Made by a program: the position numbers and the translations under genes. The notes beneath the pieces were generated by a model that made no database searches, was not told the origin of the DNA, and saw only the letters and a list, made by a program, of their open reading frames with translations. Positions 23,062 to 34,955 of a stretch of DNA of 64,000 nt are shown piece by piece (position 1 is the first letter of the stretch; each line of letters starts with the position of its first letter). The DNA lies in assembly GCF_000275845.1 (NCBI RefSeq), contig NW_006766906.1, forward strand, positions 64,484 through 128,483. The letters are read 5' to 3'. Source of the stretch: Dichomitus squalens LYAD-421 SS1. Lineage: Eukaryota; Basidiomycota; Agaricomycetes; Polyporales; Polyporaceae.

Positions 23062-24807
23062 CGGCGGACGCTGCGGCTCGTGTCGACCTTCGGTGTATGC
23101 TCCTCTTCTTTCTCGTCATCATCGCCTGCTCTGTATCATAGCTTCGCGTCGCTTTTGGCCCTCCTGCGTCCTCCTTCGCGCTGGGTGGCGTGTGGCGGCC
23201 CATGGTGGTTTAGCACGTTTCCCTTCTTCCTCGTGGACGGCCTAGCGGGCGGTCAGTTCTGTCTGATGTGGCCCGGGTCGCAGATCAGCTGCGCGACCTG
23301 ATCTCACGCTGGTCATCACCTTCCGCTGTCGTCCTCGCCTTCTGTTCGATCTAGCGTCGGCACCCATCGAGTCCACTAGACGTCCCTTGGCACTTCTCCT
23401 ATCTCGTCCATCCACGACGCCTCGTCATCATCTTCCATCTCCTGATTCGGATTCCGTATCGTATCGTATTCTCCGGTATTCTGGCACGTTCGTCGACATC
23501 CTCGGCTGCATCATCATGGTCCCCTTCGCACATCCATCATTCGAACATCGGCCCGTCCATCCATTCATCATCGCTTCTGCCCACATCCATTCAGTGCTTT
23601 TGTCCAATGTCCATTGCTCTCGCATCTGTTTTCGCATATAATCACCTCCTTCCGCATTCGCTGTAGATATACATCGCATAGTGCCCTGGTCCCTGGTCCC
23701 AGACTTCCGAGTGCGCGCGGGTCTGCTGGCCCGCCGCCCGCCTTACAGGGCTGCCCACTCACAACACATACACATATCAACCCTTGCTCCTTCCGCCCAT
23801 CATTAGCCCCCGTGGTCCCCTCGGCCAGTTCGTTCTCGGCCGTGCTTCCTTCGTCCGTTTTCCCATGCTCGCATGTCCGCCGTATTAATGACCCCTTCGT
23901 GTATCATAGTCGGTCGTGCCGCGTCTGTGGACGCGTCGATCACGATCATCGCTGTGCAGTGTTCGCGTTGTCCTCCCGGTAGTGGAGTTACGCAAAATGA
24001 GAAGCTTCTGCTTCCTCGGAGTGCGTACTCGTGGTGCTTCTTGCCGTTTGGGGCGTGTCGAGTCGAGCCGCAGTCCGACGTACTGTTGTGGCAAGTCGAT
24101 CGTTCTGATTGAGGCTTCTCTGGTGTCTAGCTAGTGGTCGCCGAGGTCTCTCACAGCGCTGCTTCGAGTAACGAACTAGATCGACATCATGCTGGACTAG
24201 TACGCCAGTTTAGTGGCATCTCTAGAGCTTCGCCGATACCGCTCGATACCTCAGCAGAGGCTGCCTGACGTGGTAGTTGCGGATTTGGTGATACCGAAGC
24301 AGGATCGCAGACTCATCCTTGCTCTCCACTAGGAGGGCTCCAGGTTGATTATATAGGACGCATTCCTAAGTTACATCTATACGATCAAGTCCGAAAGCCG
24401 CACGCTTGTACGTTGTCCATAGCACAACGGCACACCACTTGATCTTACGCACAGGCCACTTCCTCGTCGTTTCGGGATCGAGACGAGAGGGCGGGATACG
24501 GAGGCGCTCGTCAAGTGTTTCACTACGTAGGTAGTTCAGTCTTCTCCTTTCGAGGCTTCAACCTGCAGGTACCCGAGCGGGGCAAGATAGCGGGCCAGTA
24601 CGAAGAGAGGGTCCGCAGCTGTCGCACAAAGACCAAACGGACTCGAGACACTCTGGTCACAAGGAGGCTCGACTACCGCATCCGTATACGTCCGACATAT
24701 GGCGCTCCAGCCGAGTGCACTCTCTAAGGCCGCGCAGATCCCCCGTCGAGTGCCAATAGATGCGCAAAGGCCGGTCGTAGTGGGGGCTACGGTGATCACA
24801 AACGACG
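23062..24807. other. intergenic
   Basis: About 1.7 kb with no supported gene. It is pyrimidine-rich on the + strand to about 23,900, consistent with the 3' region of the upstream gene. The remainder has only short open frames without recognisable domains. Confidence 0.45.
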
Positions 24808-26340
24808 TCACCACTTCGGCGTCGCCGGCTGGCGGTCCAAACAGATGCTCAGCCGATAGTCGCCAATCCGCCGTGCCCAGCGATGCATCTTCACGCCCTG
24901 CTCCCCGCCGCGCCGCCCGCGTACTTCCGCAACGAGCGCGGCGTACGTTTCCGGGTCGTCCTCCCCCAGAAAGAGCACGTCCTCGAACGAGTGCTGGCGG
25001 TCGTATACCAGAATCGTCGCCGCCGCAGCCTCCATGCCGCCCTGGAGCTTGACGACGAAGACCTTCTCGCTGTGGACGTTCGGCGGGACGGCGCTCGTCT
25101 CGGTCCGGGTCCTGAGGAGCCCCTGGCCGCGATCGACGCCCAGCCGGCGGACCCACTCAGTGACCTCTCCTTCGAGCCCCGGAAGGGCCGTCCGAAAGTC
25201 CACGGTGACCCAGCGTCCGCCCTGCAAGGAGTGGCGCGTCGCCTTGTGTGCAGGCCAGTCAGGCTGATCGGGCACCGGCTGCTCAGCGGGCTGCCTGCAA
25301 CGGAGCACGCCGATGCAGCATGGGTACGTACCTGCGCCGTAATACGCGAAGGACTGACACTGCGAGCACCGGCTGCTCCGCTGCTCCTCGCACACGGCGC
25401 AGCCGGTGTCGTTGTTCAGTCTACCGAGCGCGCCGAAGCCGAGCGGTCCGACGGGGAGCAGGACGGATAGCTTGAACTTCTGCTCGAACCGCTGCTTGTC
25501 AGGCTGGTAGTCCTGGGGAGCGACGTCGCGTTTGTAGACAGCAGCTTCAGGAACAGCTTCATCTCTACTGGAGTGGCGCTGATGCGCGAGATTCGGTCGC
25601 CCATGTCTGGGTCCTTTGCGTGCTGGCTGTGGCCCCATCGCTTATGCTCAATGCCGTCCGATGGAGTGTAGGAGCGGTACAGGAGCACGATGGCCGGTGT
25701 CTTCTCATCCAGCTCGAGCACGGACAGAAACTGCAGAACGAAGGTGCCAGTCAGCACGGCCTCCGCAGCGGTGTGTTCTACGCAACATGCGGTGGTGACG
25801 GCAGCGAGTCAGAAAGGTGAGTCAGAAAGGGTCCGACAGGCTCACACAAACCGCCGTTCACAGAGGAGGGCATGGTCAAGCAATGGACGTACCCGGATGT
25901 TGATTATATACTTTGCTTGGTGCTCAGGATCCTCTAGGAGGCAACCAATCCGTGCCCTTGTCCAGCGCGCGGCCCAGATACATCACCACTTGACGCAGAT
26001 CCCATAACGCGTTCACATGGTGAGGAAGCGCCTCGTACTCGCGTCCTTCGCGTTCTGCCCGGTGAATCTCGCTGAGCTCCTCGTAGTTGACGCGAATGAC
26101 CGCGTCGAACACCGATCGACCATTCGGGAGAGGCCGGCCATCCAAACCTGTTTCCATAGGCCACTTTGGTAGATTACGAGGGTCCAAGCTTACGGGGAAG
26201 CCATCCCGGTTCTGCGACGCATTGAGTGCGTCTCGTAGCCGTTTGTCGAGGACGCTGTTCGGGAGTTTGGGATGTGGAGTGAGGTCGAAGCCCATGTCTG
26301 ACATGACCTGCAGTATTTCTTGGGGCGTCAGAGAGTTCAT
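24808..26340 (-). pseudogene. MYND-type zinc-finger protein, decayed
   Basis: Tandem relative of the intact gene at 26,973-28,421, with the same three-exon plan. Exon 1 (from 26,340) matches to DWLPP; then the frame slips by one base before DPEHQ, which leads to the shared first donor (GTACGT). In exon 2 the frame slips again between TNATSL and QDYQPDKQRFEQ. The finger is degenerate: AYYGAG in place of AYCGSG, and TRHSL in place of TCRSL, so at least two zinc ligands are gone. The finger intron (donor GTACGT) is at the family position. The last exon, ending TPKW, is still open. Two frameshifts and lost Cys residues argue against function. The C-terminal 276-codon frame could be mistaken for a gene. 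Confidence 0.8.
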
Positions 26341-26972
26341 GGAGGGTATAGGCGAAGGAACGACCGGAGACAGCGATCATAGATGAAGCTGGATGAGATC
26401 ACGGAAGGATGTGCAGTCATAGCAGCCGGTCAAGCGAGCGTAACGTCGCACGCGCCTGTTGAGCCACTTCCTCATCCGGAATCCGGTGTCATTAGGACCC
26501 ATCGCGTGACTGTAGCCTACATAAACTCGGATGGCTACCGCATCTCATATGAATCGACGACTGTAGGTCCACCGAGACGCGCTTTTTTAGCTACCAATCT
26601 ATGCCGCATGTGTTGCCCCAGTCGTGAAGATGGCTGTAGGCAGAAGAGAAGCGCGCCAGTGGAACATGGGGTACTATAACGAACACCCAAGGTTTATATG
26701 CTATATAACGGGAACGTGGGTCTGATGCACCGTTGAACGACGAGCTAAACAAGTCAGTCTCAGAATGGGAAAGAAGGAATACGCATAGGAATCTAGATGG
26801 CAGGTTGCGCCTAGGGTAGGTGTCTAGGACCTGTCAGCCCTCGGTTGCTACTATGTGGTCGTGGATTAGTCTAATCCAGATGTATCACCATCATGGCACA
26901 GGCCTAACCGAATCCGACGGGACGTAGTATGACTGCAAGAGCTGATGACTAAGAACATTCAACTACGTGCGC

Positions 26973-28421
26973 TCACCACTTCGTGTCTGTTCCCGGCTCT
27001 CGGTCCAAACACACACTCAGCTCCCACTCGCTCACCCTCTTCGCCCACCGATACATCTTTATTCCCCCATACCCGCCCCTCGGACCCTCCATCTCCCTCA
27101 CAAAATCCGCATACACCCACGCGTCGTCCTCGAGGTAGAAGAACGCCTGGAACGTCCGCTTCCGATCGTACATCATCATGTGTGCCGGCAGTCCCGCGAG
27201 CACAAGCGCAACCTGGAATTTCACGAGGAACGGCTTGTCGTCGTACGTGTTTGGCGGGGGGTTGGACCCGTCCAGTTTGCGAATGCTTCGCTGGGTAGCG
27301 GAGCCCTCGAAGCCGAGCGAGGTGGAGGTGTGCCTGTTGATGAAACCCAGCCACTTGCCGTCCTGGCCGGGCATGGACGAGCGGAGACGGATTGTGCGCC
27401 AGGTGCCACCTTTGAGGGAGCGGCAGGTTATCTTGTGGTCTGGCCAATCACTGCGCTGGCATTCTGGTGCGTGCGAGGAGCGATTAGTGTGTGTGCATGA
27501 CATGGAAAGGGTCAGGGAAAGGTACCTGAGCCACAGTAAGCGATGGATTGGCACCCGGCACATCGACTCGTGGCTCGCTTGCCGCAAACCGCGCATCCCA
27601 GGTTGACATTCAATCTGGCCAGCGCGTCGTACTCGAGAGGTCCAACGGGCAGGAGAACGGAAACCTTGAAGGACTGCTCAGTGCGCCGCCGCTCGACCTT
27701 GAAGTCAGATGGGACCAGAGACGCGTTCAGCTTCAAAACTCTCAGGAGCAGTCGTTGTTCCAGAGGCGTGGCGTTGACGTTGAGCATGACCTCGCCGACC
27801 TCTGATGGATTCGTGTCTACTTGTTCGTCTATCCAGTCGATTCCCTCCAACGCGGTAGATTTGTCGAAGTTTCGATACAATACAACAAACGCGGGGGTCC
27901 TTTCATTCACTTCCAAAACAGAGAGGACCTGAATACATAAATAGTCAGCACATGGCAGAAACCTGGAGGAACCAGCAACTCACCCTGAGATTGACGGCAC
28001 AGTGCTCCTTCTCTTGATCTTGCAGCACGCACCACCTCAGGCCGTCATCCAGATATTTCCCAAGACCCATCATGGTTTGCCGCAGATCCATGAAAGGGTC
28101 GACGTATAGTGTCGGAACAGTGCTCCCCCCTGCTTTCTTTGTTTCGTAGACCTGGAGCGCCTCCTGCATATTTCCCCGCTGAACTGCTTCGAAGAGGGAT
28201 CGCGCTCTAGTATCGGCTTCGTTCGGCCTCTTCAAAGGCCAAGCGGGAAGACCGTGCAAGTCAAACGGGGATGGCAGACGATCCTTGTACTGAGCGGCAT
28301 TGAGGGCATCGCGCAACCGTTTCTCAAGCGCGTCGCCCGATAACTTGGTGTCCGTCGGGATCTCGATACCCATGCTCTTGAGGACTTGGAGGGTTTCGGA
28401 ATGACTCAGTGTCCAATCCAT
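26973..28421 (-). CDS. MYND-type zinc-finger protein
   Basis: Three exons: 27984-28421, 27526-27928, 26973-27463; 443 residues, all phases consistent. Residues 1-146 are a charged helical region (ALEKRLRDALNAAQYKDRLP). Residues about 147-270 include a block with VLSVLEVNERTPAFVVLYRN. The MYND finger at about residues 265-305 is complete, CAVCGKRATSRCAGCQSIAY then C, and across the second intron ECQRSDWPDHKITC. A conserved C-terminal domain follows (PFLVKFQ, MYDRKRTFQAFFYLEDD, IKMYRWAKR). MYND fingers bind proline-rich peptides, often in chromatin or ubiquitin-related regulators. This architecture is common in Agaricomycetes and its function is unknown to me. It is the only intact member of a three-copy local set. 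Confidence 0.88.
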
Positions 28422-28812
28422 TTTGTAGATGACACAGCGGGGAGGGTAAGATAGGAAATTGTCAGAGACGGTGGCGTGGCGAGATGGTGGTGCGCGTGCA
28501 AATAGGACGGTCCTGTCGCGTGCGCGGATGACGCGCCTAGTCTAGTAACTCCCACCACGTGATCGCATCCATCGCGCGCAACTCCCCCCATCCGCTACGG
28601 ATCGTGAGGCTGTGAGACCTTGCCAACCCCTCAGGACTGAATATGCTCGGATTACTTCAGCTTGAAACGATATTCATAGCAAAACATAGCAACAGGTCAC
28701 TTATACATACATTTTCGTCCGAAATCGATGAGTTCTGCCCCTCCCAGTCACGGCTTCACACTGTGCCTATAAACTCCAACATAGTACTTACGCCATGATA
28801 GTGGGGAAACAT
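28422..28812. other. intergenic
   Basis: Short spacer between the 5' end of the MYND gene and the 3' end of SSP-A, both on the minus strand. It holds AT-rich sequence at 28,660-28,730 and no gene that I can see. Confidence 0.5.
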
Positions 28813-29418
28813 CTAGATATCGTAGTCGAGCGTGACAAGATAACTCGTCGTGGAGAGGATGCTCTTGGTCCTGGGGTCGGTCTCGACGACCGTAAAGTCT
28901 GCGAGGCAGTGCATCTGTCAGAACCATGTCTCTCATATAGGTCCAAAGCCCGGCACTCACTGTAGTTCCCTTCCTTGAAGACGTTGATGCTGACGTTGAC
29001 ACGGCCTTCTGCTGTCTCAGTGTCGTTTGAAGAGAATTGGGGCGTCGGTGTAAGGGGCGCGCTGAACGTGGCATTGTGGAGGGTGACGTTGATGAACGAC
29101 GTGTCAAAGCTCGAGCGACCCTGAGGGGGACAAGACGCAAAATCAGCATGAAGCTACACAGAATTACGCAAGCCGGGAGGCGCGCAGTACAGCACTCGTA
29201 AGCGATAGGTAATGAGTACTCACAGGCCGCGTATACTGGACCAGAGGGTTAAGGCCTATGCCGCTGCTGGGTGAGGGGCTTATGAGCTGGGCGTTGGCTA
29301 CAAAATGAGCGCAAATATGTTCACAATGAACCACTGTTGTGCGGTCGAAAAATGTATGACACTCACCGGCACCCGCGAAAACAGCTGCAGCGAGGGCAAA
29401 CAAGGAGAAGCGCATCAT
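28813..29418 (-). CDS. small secreted protein SSP-A
   Basis: Four exons: 29367-29418, 29224-29297, 28961-29120, 28813-28898; 123 residues, phases 1, 0, 1. A signal peptide (MMRFSLFALAAAVFAGAGA) is followed by a mature part of about 104 residues. Family landmarks are LISPSPSSGIGLNP near the mature start, then FINVTLHNAT, an Asn/Thr-rich middle with N-glycosylation sites, EGNYNFTVVE across the last intron, and the C-terminal strand LVTLDYDI. There is no cysteine in the mature part and no GPI signal. The alternating hydrophobic pattern suggests a small beta-sandwich; that is inference. Two ATGs are adjacent at the start, and either works. Confidence 0.8.
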
Positions 29419-29504
29419 GTCGTGGAGATGAAATGAAAGGATGAAAAGTAAAGAGTGAGAGGCAATGGGGTCCTACTGTCCTCGAACCTGATCTGCATCA
29501 TTTA

Positions 29505-29512
29505 TATTTATA
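29505..29512 (-). promoter_or_regulatory. TATA box of SSP-A
   Basis: The minus strand reads TATAAATA about 90 bases upstream of the SSP-A ATG, well placed for a core promoter. SSP-B has one at a similar distance. Confidence 0.55.
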
Positions 29513-29933
29513 AGTAGTCAGTGTCGAACTGCGATCGCGGCCTCAACGTCAGCATCCGAGGTTTCAAGTTGAGCGGCTTACGGCTGGGCATGCCCGGCCG
29601 CTTGTGCGGCTGTACCCAAATCATACATGACGTTGTTTCGGCTGTGTGCCCTTGTGTGCCCGTCCACCGACGGGCGATCCGATGGGCACAACTTGTCCAC
29701 GGGACTCCAGAGTCACATGGAACAAGGATAGTACTGCGGACCGCAAGACATAGCCACCTCTCACCCCGCATAATAATACATGACGATCGTTTCTCCTTCA
29801 ATTTAGATTTAGACAAGATCTCCACAGAGAACTCGCGGTAACAGTGCTGGAGTAGACCCAGGTCCGAGCAGCTATTAGCAACTCCACCCCCAGATTCAAA
29901 TTGCCATTGTTTGTTAGCGAGGGTACAAGTCGT
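29513..29933. other. intergenic
   Basis: Spacer between the SSP-A promoter and the 3' end of the Jip5 homologue. No gene is supported; overlapping sense and antisense open frames of about 105 codons at 29,508-29,841 look like chance. Confidence 0.5.
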
Positions 29934-31576
29934 TCAAAGGTCTGCAAAGAAAGTGGGCTCTGCCTCGACTTCGTTCTTCCCCTTCCTCCGCTTCATCGCA
30001 TGCAGTGCGTCCTGCTCTTTCTTCCGCTTCCGCTTCCGCTTCCGAGGTTCTGGATCTAGATCTTCCTCATCGCTCGAATCTGCCGCTTTCTCCTTCGTAC
30101 CCTCTTCCTCGTCGACGTGCTCGTCCTCTACAGCGTCCTTGACTTCGCTCTTCGAAGGCCCCGTTTTCGTCTCCCCTTCCTCGTCTGAACCGCCTTCGTC
30201 ATTCTCCATATCCGGATCCGCATCGCTCCCGGCACTACCGCTTTCGGCTTCCTCATCTTCGTCACTATCGTTCTCGAACACCTCCTGTAGGTCCGTCAAC
30301 TTGAGCACTTCCTCATGCCCTACGCTCCCGACCCAGCGCCCCTCGCCACCCATGTCGACCGCAATGCGCTCAATTGGGAATTCGCCGTGGTCGGCCACGA
30401 CGCCGAGGAGCTTGGTCGGGAAAAGCTGCACGGCGCGGAGGAGGCCGTCGGAGGAGCCGGTCAGGATGGTGGATTGCGCGTTAGAGTAGCGGGACGGAAT
30501 CGCGCAGAGGGCGTCGATGGACTGCGGGTGTCTGAGGCGGGAGGAAATGCGTGTCGGTGAAGATCAGAGGGGGTTGGATAGAGGATGGGTAGGGAACGTA
30601 CCCGGGTATACGATCGACGCAGTCTCCCCAGCCATTTTTGCGATTGAATATTGAGAGGATGCCTAGCTGCGTCCCGACAACGATTTTCTGCCCGCTGGAA
30701 ACGGTTCATCAACATTACGGGCAAACTTGTCCGTGCGTTCGTCGACGTACCCTTTGATAGGTAAAATGGAAAGTAACTCGTCTTCTTGGTCTTCTGACTG
30801 GGCCACGGGCTCCAGCTTTTTGGATCTGATGTCCATGACTGACAATGTACCGTCGCCGCTGAGTAGACAAAAGCTCCATGAGCTCGGTATGAGATGAACC
30901 ACATGGTGGTTACGTACCTGGTAGCGACGAGCTGCTTCTTGTCATCCAGCCACATGAAGTCGGATATGAAATCAAAGTGGTGTGTGTACTTCCGTACAGC
31001 CTCCTGTTTTCGGGGGTCCCATAACTTGGGGCCATGTATGATCGGGAAACATGTAAATGCACGGTCAAGAGACAATACTCACTTTGATCACGCCGTCATC
31101 GTCTCCTGACGCAAAGAGTCGCGGTAGAAGTCGCTTCATCCGGTTGATGGGGACACTTGCAAGCACTGCCTAGGTGAGCGACAGTGGTCTATTGTGCGGT
31201 GGGGAGAAGCCATATAAACTCACTCATGTGCAGCAGCACGAGTGTCGACGACCTCTCCCGTCCCAACGTCGACAGTACTGACGGTCGTGGGGTGTATGCG
31301 GTCAACAAAAACCTCAAGCACTCAAGCGAATGAGGTATATACATACTAGATGGCCTTCGCCTTTCCTGCCGCCCATAGCTTTGACCCATCCTCGGTCACA
31401 GCGAGCGTTCTACATGACTTCTTGGAGGGCCTGATTGAGAACTTCTCCTCATAGTTCCCCTGCTCGTCGTAACTGAACGCCTTGATGTACCCAGTGAGAA
31501 GCCCAGTGGTCACCAGAGGCTGTTCTGGAAGGAAAGCTAGATCGAATATCTGCGCTCCGACAGGGATGTCGGGCAT
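29934..31576 (-). CDS. JIP5: WD-repeat protein Jip5 (WDR55 homologue)
   Basis: Nucleolar WD40 protein involved in ribosomal RNA processing. Seven exons: 31347-31576, 31224-31277, 31083-31155, 30918-31024, 30751-30858, 30602-30694, 29934-30531; 420 residues. The N-terminus (FDLAFLPEQPLVTTGLLTGY, SIRPSKKSCRTLAVTEDGSK) and repeats such as SGDDDGVIKLWDPRKQEAV, HHFDFISDFMWLDDKK, SGDGTLSVMDIR, ILTGSSDGLLRAVQLFPTKL and GEFPIERIAVD follow the family order. The last about 110 residues are a long acidic stretch ending in basic clusters (RKRKRKRKKEQ, MKRRKGK), consistent with nucleolar localisation. The exon junctions were chosen by family blocks and all keep frame. This is a single-copy conserved gene lying between two secreted-protein genes. 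Confidence 0.93.
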
Positions 31577-32867
31577 GATGCCAATGGACCAGAAGAGAGC
31601 GAGGAATTAGACGCCGAGGATAAACTTGCGTATAGAGATCCTTGCACTACCTGTTGTTTATTCACGCACCTCAGCAAATGCGTACACGAGCGACAACTTT
31701 AGCGAAAGTGTAGCAATAGGGTCTATTTGCCAGAGCCTGGGCCACGAAACTGAGGCTCGAAGGGGAGTTGAGATTGCCCGAGATTGTGCTCCACTTGACC
31801 TCGAGAGAACGCTGCTGCAGAATAGTTTGTGTCCGGAGAGAGACTTGTTTATGTCGTGAGTACCTATGATGGAAAGTAGTGTTCAGGGTCCTCCCTCCTC
31901 AGTGCTACATACACACGCACCGCGGGATGCCTGTGCGATGAGTGGTGCGTTTAGCGCCCAGGGTATCCAGGGTTCCACCGTACCAGTAAATTCGACACAC
32001 ACTCGCTCAAAGCAAATATCCGCACGCACCACTTCGTTCAGAATACTCGCGTCTGTATCTCGAGCGAACGTCAAATGGCCCAAGAAATTTCGCCCTGGGC
32101 TCTACCAAATATACCCTAATGTCGCGCAGGATGGTATGAAACGGCCAAGTTGACAAGCAGTCTGCGATCAGTGCCACGTACCTAAACGCCGCGCAATATA
32201 TCTCAGCAGTGCGAGGATTAGCTACATGGCCTTCTCAGGCCAATATCTCTGCACGACGGTATCGACCCGCCGGGCGCTTGACGGTTTCCGCAGGCCTGGC
32301 CGGTAATCCCGCAACTTCGCGGATTGAGGAGTTCTCTCAAGTCGTGCCCGAGAAGGTGATTCGTTCCCTTACTGCTTTCCCATGTCAAACGAGCGTAGCC
32401 CCTTCCTGTCCCCCGACATTGGTATTACCGTAATGACACGCTCGTAGGCTCCTCGAAGGGACGTAGAATAAATACCCTCCGATAGCCACACGCGAGCAAC
32501 GACGTATCCGAACGTCGTTGGATAATCCAACGCTCCCCCGCCCCAACTTCTCACCAATCCACAGGAATGACTGCGAGGAAGGGCGAGCATGTCTTCTAGT
32601 GTCTGGCACCCGAAGCCAGGGACCTCTGCAGAAAGCAGTAGTTCGTGAAGACGATCAACAACACCGCCGTGCTAGTTGAATCGCACACTTCCCCCGATTC
32701 AATACACGAACCGTGGCAACGTATGAATGATTAGGAGCTGTAAGAACAAGCGCTATGCCGTATCCAACGAGTCTGAATGAGGGTCGGGCCATCGTCATGA
32801 ACGTTGGCTTCTATCAATTCGCTGATGAGACTCCGAATGACGCAACCTCTGAGTCGCTCGCGCCCTT
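31577..32867. other. intergenic, possible unrecognised relic
   Basis: About 1.3 kb with no supported gene. Minus-strand translations at 32,369-32,590 and 31,883-32,083 have protein-like stretches (YPTTFGYVVARVWLSEGIYS; EVVRADICFERVCVEFTG), but stops separate them and I cannot name a family. This could be a decayed gene. Confidence 0.4.
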
Positions 32868-33451
32868 TCAGGCATCGTAGCTAAGGGTGACAACGATGCC
32901 GATGTTCGCGACGGTGCCCTTGAAGGGGCTGATCTCCTTGACCGTGAAGTCTGACAACGGAACCGACGAACGGTAAGCCTCCGCAAATGGTACATGGGCG
33001 ACGACGTGAAGAGGGATCTCACCGTAAGTCCCTTCGGAGAACACCGTGGGGTCAATGTTGACGGTACCGTTAGCAGTGTCTTGGGGCCCGTTCCCAGGAG
33101 AGAACGTGGGATGGGGCAGCAACTGGGCGGTGACGGTTGCGTTGTGCAAGAAGACCTCGACTACAGTGTCCTCGGAGACCACATGACCCTGAAAGCACCT
33201 GCCGGTCAGCTGCATTCATCTCGGAAGTCAGACGGTAGCTGCACGCACGGGGCGCTTGTACTCGACGAAGGGATGCAACCCGATGACGCTCTCAGTTATG
33301 GGGGTGATGAGCTCAGGTGAACCTGAAAAGACGACGAGGTTGTAAGGCAACACAGTCTACGATCTTGGGAAAGTGTATGCATACCCTGAGCGACGACAGT
33401 GGTCACAGCACCGAACACGGCGCAGGCAAGAGCAACAAAGGAGGTGCGCAT
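32868..33451 (-). CDS. small secreted protein SSP-B
   Basis: Four exons: 33385-33451, 33249-33322, 33023-33188, 32868-32950; 129 residues, phases 1, 0, 1, identical in plan to SSP-A, including a 74-base second exon. A signal peptide (MRTSFVALACAVFGAVTTVVA) precedes the mature part. Family landmarks are ELITPITESVIGLHPFVEY, VVEVFLHNATVTAQ, NGTVNIDPTVFSEGTY, then DFTVKEI after the last intron and the final strand VVTLSYDA. There are N-glycosylation sites (HNAT, ANGT) and no cysteine in the mature part. It is clearly a paralogue of SSP-A, D and E. Confidence 0.82.
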
Positions 33452-33526
33452 TGTGTTGAGAGAGTACCAGGAGCTGAGACGGGAATGTGAGGAACTGGTG
33501 ATGGAAGTCGGTGCAAGGTATCCTCC

Positions 33527-33534
33527 TTTATATA
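33527..33534 (-). promoter_or_regulatory. TATA box of SSP-B
   Basis: The minus strand reads TATATAAA about 76 bases before the SSP-B ATG. Its spacing is like that in SSP-A, suggesting that both are transcribed from compact, strong core promoters. Confidence 0.55.
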
Positions 33535-34236
33535 CTCCTCCTGAGACGTCTGGTCGGCCTGCCCCACGCTTTGCCCTGATGGCGCTCCGTACGCGTCATA
33601 TGACGGAGACACCCAAACCATGCTTCCGCTGCGAGACCGGCAGCAGTACATGAAGCATACCATGATACACAGGTCTACTCGCGCATGCCTGTCGCCGCGT
33701 TCGGCTTGACTTGGCGAGACATACTGATGTAAAGGATGTCTGCGTCGGGCATGCATCTGCAGACTACAGCGGCAGACGGCGGCCGATCACGGGCTATCCT
33801 CGCCGACAAATGTCGCCATACGCACCGTACAGTCTCATTGAAGACTGATTCCATCACAACTGCCGACGCTTGCGGTGAGTTGAAGCTTAAGTCTAGGCAG
33901 AGCACTGACCGTCATGTCCAGTCTTTGCTGTCGTGTATTGTTGCCAAGTCGGTCTCCCTTGTCCGACGAGGGAAATGGGACCTACGTAGACTTGTGAGGT
34001 CGAGTTTACCGTTTATGTAACAGAGAAACCGTCTCCATTCATGCTCCCACAGAGGCCAACAGCGCCCGTCCGTACTGGTAGGAAGGGGGCCTGGCCGAGA
34101 AAATGCCTGCATACACACAGGTATCATCTGTAGATCACATTTCTCGATCTGTCCAGCATTCCGCGTTTCAAAGTCGTGCATTCTAATGAAGTGCTAAGGC
34201 ATCGTACCGTATGTACATAGTCGCTCGTGACTGCTA
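33535..34236. other. intergenic
   Basis: Spacer between SSP-B and SSP-C, both on the minus strand. I see no gene and no further family fragment. Confidence 0.5.
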
Positions 34237-34955
34237 CTACAACTCATCCTTCGTAGGTGGCGCTTCATGCGCTTTGGGGTCGAACACAAATATAACCGGG
34301 ACCTCGAAACGGGACAGTGATTTCGGGCTGTTCAGAGGACCACCCCATTGCCACTCCATTATGGTGAGATCTGTTCCCATCTTTCAGCTCCGCATCCCGA
34401 TGGCCAGACAATCAGCTATGCTTACTGTACGACCCCTCGGCAAGTCCCGGGAGAAGAGGGACGTTCAGCTGGGCCTCCGCTGTAGGCGGATCGCTATCCG
34501 CAATGAAGTCGATCTTGGATGGGTAAATGTCTGCTGAATATGTCTTGTTCTGCAGCAACAGCGATATGGCAGATGCATCAGGAGAGCTAGATGCGAGATC
34601 GTAGCTCTGGTATAGCAAAGCAGGTGTCAGTAAAACAGTCCTTCAGCGAAGATTACGCGCCGAAGAGTGTTCGGAAGGTGCTAACCGTATCGATGAACTT
34701 GAAGTCGAACTGTGGCCCAACAGTCTGATTGACTTGAGGGGAGACGACTGTTACATTCTCCATATTGCCCAGGTTGAGATTCACGTTGATGTGGAGGCTG
34801 GGTGCATTACTAGCATCCGGGTAGAAGACTGTTGCGGCTGATATCAGAAGGGGAGAATGGCGGAAAAGCATGGCGATCCATGACACACGCTTGTTCTTGA
34901 AAGTATTGAGAGCAGCCAATCCGGCGCCGAAGATAGAGCCTAATACGAAGAGCAT
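34237..34955 (-). CDS. small secreted-family protein SSP-C, KDEL-ended
   Basis: Three exons: 34686-34955, 34426-34606, 34237-34370; 194 residues. It lacks the first intron of its relatives but keeps the next two at the same positions and phases (0, then 1). The first exon encodes a longer N-terminus with two hydrophobic stretches (residues about 1-16 and 26-43). The family part follows: VTVVSPQVNQTVGPQFDFKF, then AISLLLQNKTYSADIYP, TAEAQLNVPLLPGLAEGSY, NLTIMEW and the strand FEVPVIFVFDP. A unique tail, KAHEAPPTKDEL, ends exactly in KDEL, the ER-retrieval signal. If translocated, the protein would be expected to stay in the ER. It is the most divergent member. A start at the internal Met (34,871) is possible. 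Confidence 0.7.

Noticed and set aside
29911..30489. A plus-strand Ser-rich frame of 192 codons
   Set aside because: It is the reverse of the acidic Glu/Asp tail of the Jip5 homologue, which reads as Ser/Phe on the other strand.
31883..32590. Protein-like minus-strand stretches resembling an arrestin-type fold
   Set aside because: The resemblance is a few residues only, stops intervene, and I could not extend it.
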